Assembly: GCF_003665435.1 (NCBI RefSeq)
Contig: NZ_CP023407.1
Coordinates: 4,092,001-4,156,000 of the forward strand
Direction: 5' to 3'
Source: Streptomyces fungicidicus
GTDB lineage: Bacteria > Actinomycetota > Actinomycetes > Streptomycetales > Streptomycetaceae
Length of the DNA stretch: 64,000 nt
Shown here: in pieces, positions 48,607 through 56,874 of the stretch
How positions within the stretch are numbered: the first letter of the stretch is position 1
How the letters are laid out: the number at the start of each line of letters is the position of its first letter
The notes under the pieces: model-generated
Seen by the model: only the letters and a program-made list of their open reading frames with translations
Databases searched by the model: none
What the model was told of the DNA's origin: nothing
Made by a program: the position numbers and the translations under genes

Positions 48607-51602
48607 TGGACCACTACGTGAATTCCCTTCGTTTCGCCGTGCTGGGACCGGTCCGGGCATGGCGCGGGAAACAGGAACTGGACCTCGGCTCCCCGCAGCA
48701 GAAGGTGGTACTGGCGGCGCTGCTGCTGCGGCGCGGTCGGCCCCTGCCGCTCGGTGAACTCCTCGACGCCGTCTGGGGGGAGCAGCCCCCCACGGCCGCC
48801 GTGTCCGTCCTGCGGACCTATGTGTCGCGGCTGCGCAAGGTGCTGGAGCCCGACCGCGGCCCGGTGGGGCAGCCGAGGGTGATCGTCTCCGTCGGCGACG
48901 GATACGCGCTGCGGATCCCGGACGACGCCCTGGACCTCGCCGTGTTCCAGCGGCGGGTCACGGAGGCGAAGCGGGCGCGCGCCGCGGGCGACGTGTCGGG
49001 CGCCGCGGAACTGCTGCACACCGCACTCGACGGATGGCGGGGAGCCGCGCTGGCCGGACTGCCCGGCCCGCTGGGCGAGACCGTGTCCGCCTGGCTGGAC
49101 GAGGAGTGGCTGACCGCCCTGGAGGCGCGGCTGGACGCCGACATCGAGCGCGGACGCCACCACGAGGTGATCGCCGAGCTGATCCCGCTCACCGGCACCC
49201 ACCCGCTGCGGGAGGAACTGAGCCGGCTGCTCATGCTCGCCCTGTACCGGTCCGGGCGGCAGGCCGAGGCGCTGGCCGCGTACCGCGGGACCCGCGGCGC
49301 CCTGGTGAGGGAGCTGGGCGTCGAACCCGGCGCCCCGCTGCAGGAGTTGCGGGACCGCATCCTGGCCGCCGACCCGTCCCTGCTCCCGCACCCGGCCCCT
49401 GCCCCCGCACCGCCCGCCCCGCCCGAGCCGTCCGTCACCGCCCCCGCGGACGCCCGTACGGCGGCCGAGGAGCCGGAACCGTACGAACCGGACCGCTCCG
49501 CCTCCTCGGCCCCGCACGCCGCCCGCTTCGAGGCGGCGCGCCCCGCGCAACTCCCCGCCGATCTGCCCACCTTCGCCGGACGGCACGAGGAACTCGACCG
49601 CACCAACGCCCTGTTACCCGCGGACGGCAGTCCTCCGTCGACCGTGGTGATCAGCGCGATCGGCGGCATGGGCGGCATCGGCAAGTCAACCCTCGCCGTG
49701 CACTGGGCGCATCGCGTGGCGGACCGGTTCCCCGACGGCCAGCTCTACATCAATCTGCGCGGCTTCGACCCGACCGGCTCGGCGGTGACCCCCGACGACG
49801 CCGTGCGCACCTTCCTCGACGCCCTCGGCGTCCCCCCGATGCGCATCCCGGCCGGTCTCGACGCGCAGGTGGCGCTGTATCGCAGCCTGCTCGCGCGGCG
49901 CAGGGTGCTGGTGCTGCTCGACAACGCCCGCGACACCGAACAGGTCCGCCCGCTGCTGCCCGGCTCCCCGGGCTGCCTGGTCATCGTCACCAGCCGCAAC
50001 CGGCTCACCGGCCTGGTCGCGGGTGAGGGCGCGCACCCGCTGACCCTGGACCAGCTGACCTCCGCGGAGGCGCGCGACCTGCTGGCCCTGCGTCTGGGCA
50101 CCGACCGGCTGGCCGCGGAACCGCGGGCGGCGGACGAGATCGTCAGCCGGTGCGGCCGGCTGCCGCTCGCGCTCGCCATCGTCGCCGCCCACGCCCGCGC
50201 CCACCCCGACTTCCCGCTCAGCGCCATCGCCGACGAGGTGAGCGACAGCCACGGCAGTCTGGACGCCTTCGCCGGCGGCGACGACATCACCACCGACGTA
50301 CGGGCCGTCTTCTCCTGGTCCTACAAGGCGCTGTCGGCCCCGGCGGCACGCGTGTTCCGGCTGCTGGGCCTGCACGCGGGGCCGGACGTCTCGGCGCCCG
50401 CGGCGGCCGCGCTCGCCGGTCTCGCCCCGCGTGCGGCCCGCGCTCTGCTGACGGAGCTGACCCGCGCCCATCTGCTCACCGAGCACCGTCCGGGCCGCTT
50501 CACCCTGCACGACCTGCTGCGCGTCTACGCCGCCGAACGGGTCCGCGCCGAGGAGACGCCCGAGGAGCGGGACCTGGCCCTGCGGCGGCTGCTCTCCTGG
50601 TACCTGCACACCGCCGACGCGGCCTACCCGCACATCACCCCCAACCGCCGCCGCATCCGCCTGGAGCCGTGGGACGGTGAGTGCCCGCCGCTGGAGTTCC
50701 CGACGCAGGAACGCGCGGTGGAGTGGTGCGAGACGGAGCGCTCCAACCTGGTCGTCGCGGTGCACCAGGCCCACCAGGCCGGGCAGACCGGCATCGCGTG
50801 GCGGCTGCCCGCCGTCCTGTGGGGCTTCTTCTACCTGCGCAGTCACACGCACGACTGGCTGGACACCTCCCGCACCGGGCTGGCCGCCGCCCGCGCGGCC
50901 GGGGACCGGGAGGGGGAGGCCCAGAGCCTGTCCGACACGGCCGCCGCGCTGCGCAGCTCCGGCCGGCCCGACGAGGCCATCGAGCTCCTGCACGAGGCGC
51001 TGGAGCTGAACGAGGAACTCGGCGACGGTGAGGCCAGGTCGTCGGTGATCTCCAACCTGGGCGACGCCTACCTGCACGCCGGCCGGCTCGACAAGTCCGT
51101 CGAGTACACCCGTCGCGGGCTCGCCCTCGACCGCGTCGCGGGCAGTGTCTGGGGGGAGGGCATCGCCCTGTCCAACCTGGGCGACGCCTACCAGCGGATG
51201 GGCCGCTACGACGAGGCCCTGGGCTGCCTCGAGCGGGCGCTGGTCGTGCTGCGGGCGGGCGGCAACCGCTGGGTCGAGGGCGTCACGCTCGACATCCTCG
51301 GCACCATCCACCGCCGGCTCGGCCACTACGCCGAGTCCGTCGAGCACTACCGTCAGGCGCTCGCCACGCACCGGGACATCGGCAACCGCTGGGGCGAGGG
51401 CCACACCCTGGGCCACCTCGGGGACGCCCATCTGGACGCCGACGAGCCGGAGGCCGCCCGCACGAGCTGGCGGCAGGCCCTGGCGATCTTCGCGGAGTTC
51501 GGCCATCCGGACGCGGAGAAGATCCGTGAGCGGCTCGCCGGTCTGCGCGCCGGAGCGGCGGGCGCACGCGGCCGCGGGGCCGCGCCGAGACGGACCGCCT
51601 GA
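48606..51602 (+). CDS. SARP-type regulator with NB-ARC and TPR domains
   Basis: A 998-residue regulator of the AfsR type. The N-terminal OmpR-like winged helix (RFAVLGPVRAWRGKQELDLGSPQQKVVLAALLLRRGR, to about 100) is followed by a bacterial transcriptional activation domain to about 245. An NB-ARC ATPase follows with P-loop GGMGGIGKST (Lys360), LLVLLDNARDTEQVR-like Walker B, and then a C-terminal superhelix of TPRs (repeats like VISNLGDAYLHAGRLDKSVEYTRRGLALDR from about 750). Such proteins turn on secondary-metabolite genes once the ATPase is triggered. An ECF-type promoter reads antisense into its 3' end (51659-51686). Confidence 0.93.
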   Translation: MDHYVNSLRFAVLGPVRAWRGKQELDLGSPQQKVVLAALLLRRGRPLPLGELLDAVWGEQPPTAAVSVLRTYVSRLRKVLEPDRGPVGQPRVIVSVGDGYALRIPDDALDLAVFQRRVTEAKRARAAGDVSGAAELLHTALDGWRGAALAGLPGPLGETVSAWLDEEWLTALEARLDADIERGRHHEVIAELIPLTGTHPLREELSRLLMLALYRSGRQAEALAAYRGTRGALVRELGVEPGAPLQELRDRILAADPSLLPHPAPAPAPPAPPEPSVTAPADARTAAEEPEPYEPDRSASSAPHAARFEAARPAQLPADLPTFAGRHEELDRTNALLPADGSPPSTVVISAIGGMGGIGKSTLAVHWAHRVADRFPDGQLYINLRGFDPTGSAVTPDDAVRTFLDALGVPPMRIPAGLDAQVALYRSLLARRRVLVLLDNARDTEQVRPLLPGSPGCLVIVTSRNRLTGLVAGEGAHPLTLDQLTSAEARDLLALRLGTDRLAAEPRAADEIVSRCGRLPLALAIVAAHARAHPDFPLSAIADEVSDSHGSLDAFAGGDDITTDVRAVFSWSYKALSAPAARVFRLLGLHAGPDVSAPAAAALAGLAPRAARALLTELTRAHLLTEHRPGRFTLHDLLRVYAAERVRAEETPEERDLALRRLLSWYLHTADAAYPHITPNRRRIRLEPWDGECPPLEFPTQERAVEWCETERSNLVVAVHQAHQAGQTGIAWRLPAVLWGFFYLRSHTHDWLDTSRTGLAAARAAGDREGEAQSLSDTAAALRSSGRPDEAIELLHEALELNEELGDGEARSSVISNLGDAYLHAGRLDKSVEYTRRGLALDRVAGSVWGEGIALSNLGDAYQRMGRYDEALGCLERALVVLRAGGNRWVEGVTLDILGTIHRRLGHYAESVEHYRQALATHRDIGNRWGEGHTLGHLGDAHLDADEPEAARTSWRQALAIFAEFGHPDAEKIRERLAGLRAGAAGARGRGAAPRRTA

Positions 51603-51658
51603 CATGGATCTCCCTCGCCGGTGAAGCGCGCCGGGCCACCCCCGGCGCTCACCCCGGA

Positions 51659-51686
51659 CAACGGCTGGGAGGTGAGGACGGTTCAA
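51659..51686 (-). promoter_or_regulatory. ECF-type promoter match P7, antisense to SARP
   Basis: On the minus strand, TTGAACC (51686-51680), 15-nt spacer, CCGTTG (51664-51659). It overlaps the terminator hairpin. Transcription would enter the 3' end of the SARP gene antisense; no gene on this strand follows before 48401. Confidence 0.5.
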
Positions 51687-51712
51687 CTCCGCGGGGAACC
51701 GTCCTCACCTCC
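51668..51712. terminator. Long bidirectional hairpin after the SARP and GH128 genes
   Basis: A perfect 17-bp stem (51668-51684 with 51696-51712) and 11-nt loop separate the ends of two converging genes. Confidence 0.8.
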
Positions 51713-51724
51713 TACGGCGATACC

Positions 51725-53332
51725 TCAGCGCACCTCGCGGTAGACGCGCCCGCTCGCGTTGGCGACCGCGCCGTCGTAGAGCCCCGTGGGGCTCGTCTCC
51801 CTGGACAGCGCGAACCACGCGTAGCGCTCGACGAAGCCGAGGCCGTTCAGCATCTCGGTCGAGGACCGGATGAACGCGGTCTGCTCCTGCTCGCTGGGGT
51901 AGCGCGGGGTGCCGCCGGAGAAGTCGATCAGCCCGTACTCCGTCAGCCAGACCGGCTTGTCGTACCGCTCGTGCACGGCCTGCAGATAGCCGCGCAGCTG
52001 GTTGGCCGCGTCGGGGCCGAAGTCGGCTCCGTACCAGTGCACGGGGATGAAGTCGACGCGCAGACCGCGCTGCTGCGCCCCCTTCATGAAGCGGTCCAGC
52101 CAGCCGTCCGCGACGTCCCCGCCGGAGGCGACCGCGGGGGCGCCCAGGCGCAGACCGGTGGACTCCAGCCGGGGCCACAGGTCGAGTGCCTGCTCGGGCG
52201 TCATGTTGGCCTGGCCGGGATGGTCCGGTTCGTTGAAGCCGAGGAGCGCCTTGCCCTCCTCGGCGGCCTTTCCGAGTTCCGCGTCGGTGACCGAGCCGGG
52301 GCCCCAGATCATCGGGACGAACTCGACGCCCTCCGGCCGGTTCACACCGGCGCCGGAGGAGGCCCAGTTGAAGTACCAGGACGAGCCGGAGTCGGCCAGG
52401 GCCTCGGACGCGCCGGCCACCGGGTTCAGGCCGACGCCCTTGCGGGAGGCGGCCGGTGTGCCGCCGCCGTCGCCGGGCTGCTCGGTGACCGCGGGGGCGG
52501 GCGGGGGAGCCGGGTCACCGCCGTTGCCGTGGAAGGTGACGGTCATGCCGGTGCACTGCCTGCACTGGTACACGACCTGGTTGCCCTGCTCGGCGTCGTG
52601 CTTGGACCAGCTGTAGGCGGTGGGGCACTTCGCGGCCAGCGCGTCGCTGTACGGGGTCTTGGCGTCCCGGTTCGGGTTGACGCACACCAGCGACCGGCCG
52701 GAGGCCTCGTCCTTGACCAGGTTCTCCGCCGGGCAGGCGGCCAGCAGGTCGGTGGCGCAGCCCGCCGGGGTGCACTCGCCCGACTCGGGCGGGGTCACGC
52801 CGTCCGGCGTGATGGTGATCGGCGACGCGACCGCGTTGACATAGCTGACGTTGTACCAGGGGGCCAGGCTGTCCCGGGGGTCGAAGTTGAACTCGGCGAG
52901 ACCGGTGGGCTGTTCGCCCGTCACACACCGGTCGGCCCAGGGCCCGCAGTCGCCGACGGCGCAGTGGAACGTGCTGCCCTCCTCACCGGTGCAGCCCTCG
53001 CGGGCGAAGAACTTGCCGCGCCAGTGCCCGGCCCCGGAGCGCTCGGGGATCGTGATGGTGGCCGACTGGCCCGGGTCCACCGTCGGCAGTCCGGTGAGCC
53101 CGGTCGATCCGTCCGCGTTGACCGTGCTGCCGATCCAGATCCGGTGGTCCGTGGTGTTGCGGAAGGTGACGGTGTGCTCGGGGGAACCGGCGTCCGCGGC
53201 CGGTGTGCCCGCGATCTCCACGCCGTCCTGGCGCTGGCTCTGGAGCAGCAGCGCGGTGCCGGTGACCCCGGCGACCACCAGGAGCAGCGCCAGCAGGAAC
53301 GAGGTGCGCCTGCGCATGAGGGGTCTACGCAC
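51725..53332 (-). CDS. Secreted thaumatin-like/GH128 fusion protein
   Basis: A 535-residue exported protein. The signal or anchor segment is SFLLALLLVVAGVTGTALLLQ (residues 10-30). Residues about 50-270 form a thaumatin-like domain: VTFRNTTDHRIWIGS, GHWRGKFFAREGCT, GDCG, and PTGLAEFNFDP, with many paired Cys. Residues about 295-530 form a GH128 glucanase-type barrel: SSWYFNWASSG, FVPMIWGPGS, acid Glu368 in GFNEPDHPG, VHWYG, and Glu465 in WLTEYGLIDFSGG. Both parts attack beta-1,3-glucan or fungal walls in other proteins. GTG 53332 has GGGAGG eight nt upstream. The gene is probably cotranscribed with the gene at 53363 (30-nt gap). Confidence 0.9.
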   Translation of the reverse strand: MRRPLMRRRTSFLLALLLVVAGVTGTALLLQSQRQDGVEIAGTPAADAGSPEHTVTFRNTTDHRIWIGSTVNADGSTGLTGLPTVDPGQSATITIPERSGAGHWRGKFFAREGCTGEEGSTFHCAVGDCGPWADRCVTGEQPTGLAEFNFDPRDSLAPWYNVSYVNAVASPITITPDGVTPPESGECTPAGCATDLLAACPAENLVKDEASGRSLVCVNPNRDAKTPYSDALAAKCPTAYSWSKHDAEQGNQVVYQCRQCTGMTVTFHGNGGDPAPPPAPAVTEQPGDGGGTPAASRKGVGLNPVAGASEALADSGSSWYFNWASSGAGVNRPEGVEFVPMIWGPGSVTDAELGKAAEEGKALLGFNEPDHPGQANMTPEQALDLWPRLESTGLRLGAPAVASGGDVADGWLDRFMKGAQQRGLRVDFIPVHWYGADFGPDAANQLRGYLQAVHERYDKPVWLTEYGLIDFSGGTPRYPSEQEQTAFIRSSTEMLNGLGFVERYAWFALSRETSPTGLYDGAVANASGRVYREVR

Positions 53333-53362
53333 GGGGTGCGCCTCCCGTGGGGGCGACGTACG

Positions 53363-54742
53363 TCATGTCCGTCCTCTCTTCTGGGGGGTGGGGGTGGGTG
53401 TGTGGACGGGTGCCGGGCTGCGCGGCCTCGTCGGCGAGTCGGCGCCGCCCGGGGTCGTGGGGGTGCGTGAGGGCCCGAGCGTGTCGAGCGAGCTGCGCAC
53501 GGCCGCGTGTCCGTCGCCGCTGAGCAGGGACGGCAGGGGCGCGGCCGGTGACAGCAGGGGAGACACCGGCGGACCGGGACTCGTGGGGGTGCTGCTGCGG
53601 GTGCTCGTGGGGGTGCCGTCCACCGAGCCGGCGGCGTACGAGGCACGCTCGGACTGGGCGGCCCGCTCGGCCGCGAGGAAGGCGTGCCCGTCGAAGGTGT
53701 CGGTGGCGCGCGGGGTGACGGTGGGGTTGTTGCCGAGCTGCTCCCGGTGGACCTCGGTGGCGGTCCTGAAGGCCTCGCCGCCGAGGTCGTCGGTGGGGCT
53801 GGGGGAGGCGGTGGCACCGATGCCGCGCTGTTCCCACTGCATCCGCCGGGCCGCCTCGATGGCCTGGCCGTCGGTCATCTCGCCGGCGCGGGGCAGCTCG
53901 AAGCTGCTCCGCTCCCGCACCTCGGCCGCCTGCGCGTCCGGCTGTTCCCGTGACGCCGGACGCTCCCAGCGCGCACGCAGCGCCGCGAAGTGTTCCGCGT
54001 CGGCCGCCATGATCCGGTCCCGGGCGGCGTTCAGCGCCTCGTCGGCGGTGAGGGTGCTCGCGTTCGATTCCGTCCGCGTGCTGCTGTCGGTGGCGGTGGG
54101 CGTGCGGGGGACCGGCGCGGTCCGGGAGGCGTCGTCGCGCGCCGCCGCGCGCTCCCGCGGCGCCGCGGGCGGGGACGTCTCCCGCAGCGCCTCCCGCATC
54201 TGCGCGTTGGCGGCGTACCGGGCGACGGTCGGCATGCTCCCGGGGGACTGCTCGAACGCCTTCTTCCACCGCTCGTCGGTCCTGACCAGGTGGAGCACCG
54301 CGTCCTCGAACGCCTCGTGCTGCAACGTGGAGAGCCGGCCGATCCGCTGCCCGAGGCGTGCCAGTTCCGGGTGGGCCGGCGGCCCGGAGGCCGCTCGGGG
54401 CGCCTCCCGGGCGGACATCTGGGCGGGCGTCTGCGCGAAGGTCTGCGCGGGCGTCTGGGCCGGGGCAGGAGGCCAGGGCCCGCCCGCGTCGACGGCGGGG
54501 GCGGCGGCGTAATCCTGGCCGGGCGGGCCCGACCCGCGGCCGGCGAGCCGGTCGAAGAGCCGGCGCAACTCGGCCGAGAGACGGGTCCAGAGGCCCGCCG
54601 TGTCCCCGGCGTTCCGTCCGGTGTCGCGGCGCTCGTTCCTCAGCCGGTACTCGGCCTTGATGAGATCACGGGCGAGACCGACTTCGGGACGTTCCTTGAC
54701 CAGCCGGTTCCGGTTCGGGGAGGCCGCGTTGTCATCCGCCAC
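53363..54742 (-). CDS. Hypothetical protein (459 aa), ECF-regulon member
   Basis: I do not recognise a domain. The N-terminal 80 residues are charged and helical (LVKERPEVGLARDLIKAEYRLRNERRDTGR, LWTRLSAELRRLFDRLAGRG). A Pro- and Gln-rich stretch (PAQTPAQTFAQTPAQ) separates it from a central helical region (LARLGQRIGRLSTLQHEAFEDAVLHLVRTDERWKKAF). The C-terminal part has three weakly similar segments with ADEALNAARDRIMA, DGQAIEAARRMQWEQ and DGHAFLAAERAAQSE, a possible repeat, and a Ser/Pro/Thr-rich tail ending PQKRGRT. No membrane segment is seen. Promoter P2 (54784-54812) drives it and probably the thaumatin-GH128 gene. Confidence 0.8.
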   Translation of the reverse strand: MADDNAASPNRNRLVKERPEVGLARDLIKAEYRLRNERRDTGRNAGDTAGLWTRLSAELRRLFDRLAGRGSGPPGQDYAAAPAVDAGGPWPPAPAQTPAQTFAQTPAQMSAREAPRAASGPPAHPELARLGQRIGRLSTLQHEAFEDAVLHLVRTDERWKKAFEQSPGSMPTVARYAANAQMREALRETSPPAAPRERAAARDDASRTAPVPRTPTATDSSTRTESNASTLTADEALNAARDRIMAADAEHFAALRARWERPASREQPDAQAAEVRERSSFELPRAGEMTDGQAIEAARRMQWEQRGIGATASPSPTDDLGGEAFRTATEVHREQLGNNPTVTPRATDTFDGHAFLAAERAAQSERASYAAGSVDGTPTSTRSSTPTSPGPPVSPLLSPAAPLPSLLSGDGHAAVRSSLDTLGPSRTPTTPGGADSPTRPRSPAPVHTPTPTPQKRGRT

Positions 54743-54783
54743 GGTGCCCCTCTCTCAGGTCGGAAGGTGCGGACACGAGGCGA

Positions 54784-54812
54784 CAACGGGCCGGAACGGG
54801 CGGGCGGTTCAA
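54784..54812 (-). promoter_or_regulatory. ECF-type promoter P2
   Basis: On the minus strand, -35 TTGAACC (54812-54806), 16-nt spacer, -10 CCGTTG (54789-54784). It lies about 40 nt upstream of ATG 54742. Confidence 0.7.
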
Positions 54813-54842
54813 ATGCCCCCGGCCCGGTGCCGCCTCGCCCGG

Positions 54843-55334
54843 TCACCCGGCGGGCGGCGGTGCCCCCGGCGGCGGTCCGAACGGGTCGAGGATGTCGACG
54901 GGGGGAGCCTCCTTCGCGCGGTGGGCGCCGGGCTTGCAGCCGGCGAAGGGGCCCTGCGGATCCCGGAGGGCGGACATCACCGGCCCCAGGTAGTCGCGGT
55001 GCCAGTTGGCGGGCCCGATCGCCTCGGAGCCCGGCCCGGTCATGTCCCCCCAGGCCAGCCACAGGCCGTGCAGCTGGGCGACCGCCTCCGGGTGCTCCCA
55101 CCAGCGGCCGCACCACGGGGCGGTGGAGGTCACCTCCCTGCCGTACACCGGCAGCAGCACGTGGTGCGTCCACAGGGTGAGGCGGCGCAGGGTGTCCGCG
55201 TACTCGGGGCCCTCCAGATAGAGGATGAACTTGGGCGGGGAGGGCCCTTCGGGTGCGGGGGGCGGCGGGTTCTCCCGCTTCGCCTCCCGTTCCCAGGTCC
55301 GCTCCGGCTTTCCGGCGGCGGTGTCGGTCGTCAT
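54843..55334 (-). CDS. DUF4913 family protein
   Basis: A 163-residue protein with the DUF4913 pattern: LTLWTHHVLLPVYGREVT, then CGRWWEHPEAVAQLHGLWLAWGDMT, and NWHRDYLGPVMSALRDPQGPFAGC. The family often occurs with plasmid- or conjugation-like gene sets in actinobacteria, consistent with the VirB4/VirD4-like genes nearby. The N-terminus is polar and Pro-rich. No ECF promoter precedes it; it probably depends on read-through from the gene at 55402 past a hairpin. Its function is unknown. Confidence 0.85.
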   Translation of the reverse strand: MTTDTAAGKPERTWEREAKRENPPPPAPEGPSPPKFILYLEGPEYADTLRRLTLWTHHVLLPVYGREVTSTAPWCGRWWEHPEAVAQLHGLWLAWGDMTGPGSEAIGPANWHRDYLGPVMSALRDPQGPFAGCKPGAHRAKEAPPVDILDPFGPPPGAPPPAG

Positions 55335-55355
55335 GCTGCTCCTGGGTGCGACCGC

Positions 55356-55384
55356 CCGGCGGGGGCCGAACCGGCCCCCGCCGG
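55356..55384. terminator. Hairpin between gene A and the DUF4913 gene
   Basis: A perfect 13-bp stem (55356-55368 with 55372-55384) and 3-nt loop lies 18 nt after the stop of the gene above on the minus strand. It may set the level of read-through into the DUF4913 gene. Confidence 0.6.
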
Positions 55385-55401
55385 ACGCTCATGGATCGTT
55401 C

Positions 55402-56628
55402 CTACATGGACGGGCCGCTGCCGCCCTGCCTCTGGTGCTGGCTGCCCTGGTGCTGGTGGCCGCCCCTGTGCCTGGTGGTGTTGTAGCCGGACTGCTGGCT
55501 GTTCTGTCCGTCCGTCGGGTAGTAGGAGTAGGTGGAGGCCGAGCTGGACACCGGGTTCTGCGGGTAGTAGTTGCCCTGCTGGTACGACTGCTGGGTGGGG
55601 TTGTACGACCCGGACGTGTACGGCTGCTGGGTGGGGTTGTACGACCCGGACGTGTACGGCTGCTGGGTGGGGTTGTACGACCCGGAGGTGTACGGCTGCC
55701 GGGGGTAGGGCGCCGGGGCGGGCTGCTGGCCGTACGGGTCGCTGCTGGTGGACACCGAGCTGTGCCGGGTGCTGTGCGGCGAGAGGTCGGAGAGCTGGTA
55801 GCCCTGCATCTGCTGGGTCAGCGACGTCATGCTCGCGTGGTACGGCGTATCCAGCTGGTATCCGGCGGGCGGCGCGGCCGAGCTCGCGCTGGAGGAGACC
55901 GGCGGCAGCGGGGCCCGGGGCGCGGGGGTCTGCTGCTGGTTCTGGAGCCAGGGGGACGCCCCGGCGGCCAGCCCGGAGCCGATGGCGCCCACGGCCATGC
56001 CCATCTGGGCGGTGCTCGCACTCGATATCGCGCCGGTGCTGTAGCCGCCGTACACGCCCGCGAACCCGGCCGCGGCCAGGTCCAGGCTCATCTGCGCGTA
56101 GTTGACCTTCTTCGCCGTCTCACCGGGGTGCTTGTAGTTCCACCAGAGCTTGGAGAGTTCCTTGCCGCCCCGGTAGCCGGACACCAGCCCGGAGATGGTG
56201 ACACCGCCGCCGTAGGCCGCCTGACCGCTGGTGGAGGAGGGCGCCGCCGCCGGCTGGCCCGCGATGCCGGCGCCCTGCAGGATGGCGCCGCCGCCGACGC
56301 CGAGGGACTCGATCAGCCGGGTGTCGTTCTCCGCGACCCACTTGGCGGTCGAGGAGGCGCTGCTCTTGATCCCCGAGGCGACCTTGTTGCCCACCCGGTA
56401 GAACCACTCGTTGCTGCCGGCCGGGGACCAGGCGGTCCGCTGTGGGATCTCCCGCAGGGACTCCGGGTCCAGGTTCGGGGCGTTCCGCAGGACGCGTTCC
56501 GACGGGGGAGCCGGCGGCAGCGTCTCGAAGAGCTCCCGCAGTCCATAGCTGGATGCGCTGGAATCGCTCTCTCGGCTTCCCGACGACCCCGTGGGTGAGT
56601 TCTTGCGCTTCTTGTCCTTGGGTGGCAT
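55402..56628 (-). CDS. GGSGPSM-tailed protein A (408 aa)
   Basis: Not recognised as a known family. It begins with a lysine-rich start (MPPKDKKRKN) and a Ser-rich segment, then shows EWFYRVGNKVASGIKSSASSTAKW, a hydrophobic Gly/Ala-rich core (about 95-245) with stretches like LGVGGGAILQGAGIAGQ and VYGGYSTGAISSASTAQMGMAVGAIGSGLAAGA, and a Pro/Gln/Tyr-rich tail with three perfect 12-residue repeats (PYTSGSYNPTQQ). It ends QRQGGSGPSM, the same heptapeptide as protein B. It is a divergent paralog of protein B: AKW...QGA can be aligned without gaps (95-120 here). An AGGAGG site fixes the ATG at 56628. Confidence 0.85.
   Translation of the reverse strand: MPPKDKKRKNSPTGSSGSRESDSSASSYGLRELFETLPPAPPSERVLRNAPNLDPESLREIPQRTAWSPAGSNEWFYRVGNKVASGIKSSASSTAKWVAENDTRLIESLGVGGGAILQGAGIAGQPAAAPSSTSGQAAYGGGVTISGLVSGYRGGKELSKLWWNYKHPGETAKKVNYAQMSLDLAAAGFAGVYGGYSTGAISSASTAQMGMAVGAIGSGLAAGASPWLQNQQQTPAPRAPLPPVSSSASSAAPPAGYQLDTPYHASMTSLTQQMQGYQLSDLSPHSTRHSSVSTSSDPYGQQPAPAPYPRQPYTSGSYNPTQQPYTSGSYNPTQQPYTSGSYNPTQQSYQQGNYYPQNPVSSSASTYSYYPTDGQNSQQSGYNTTRHRGGHQHQGSQHQRQGGSGPSM
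55589..55696. repeat. Three 36-bp tandem repeats in gene A
   Basis: Units at 55589-55624, 55625-55660 and 55661-55696 are identical except for one base in the third. Each encodes a 12-residue PYTSGSYNPTQQ-type unit. Confidence 0.9.
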
Positions 56629-56697
56629 GCCGTACCTCCTTGTGGTCCGGTGCGGAGCCGGACCCCTGATGGCCGGCCCCGGCTCGCTGCCGGACAA

Positions 56698-56725
56698 CAA
56701 CGGAAACCGGACGGAACGGGTTCAA
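56698..56725 (-). promoter_or_regulatory. ECF-type promoter P3 (gene A)
   Basis: On the minus strand, -35 TTGAACC (56725-56719), 15-nt spacer, -10 CCGTTG (56703-56698). It is about 70 nt upstream of gene A and divergent from P4. Confidence 0.75.
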
Positions 56726-56749
56726 GGAGCCGAACGGGTTCGAGGAGCC
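56714..56749. repeat. 18-bp tandem repeat between genes A and B
   Basis: GAACGGGTTCAAGGAGCC at 56714-56731 is followed directly by GAACGGGTTCGAGGAGCC (56732-56749). Each contains GAAC-GG-GTTC. The array overlaps the -35 of P3 and may be an operator. Confidence 0.65.
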
Positions 56750-56762
56750 GGACCGCGCGGGA

Positions 56763-56790
56763 TGAACCGGCGGACCCGCCCACGCCGTTG
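56763..56790 (+). promoter_or_regulatory. ECF-type promoter P4 (gene B)
   Basis: On the plus strand, -35 TGAACC (56763-56768), 16-nt spacer, -10 CCGTTG (56785-56790). It is about 85 nt upstream of gene B. The -35s of P3 and P4 are 38 bp apart. Confidence 0.75.
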
Positions 56791-56874
56791 TCGTGAACGC
56801 GGCGTTCGTGCGGGAGGGCGGCAGTACCCGCCCGCCGGCAAGCCGCGCCCGCATCCGAGGGAAAGGAAGGTGTC

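Noticed and set aside
48993..51686. Several minus-strand frames inside the SARP gene
   Set aside because: They mirror the well-supported plus-strand coding and contain no recognisable motif; start codons lack ribosome sites.
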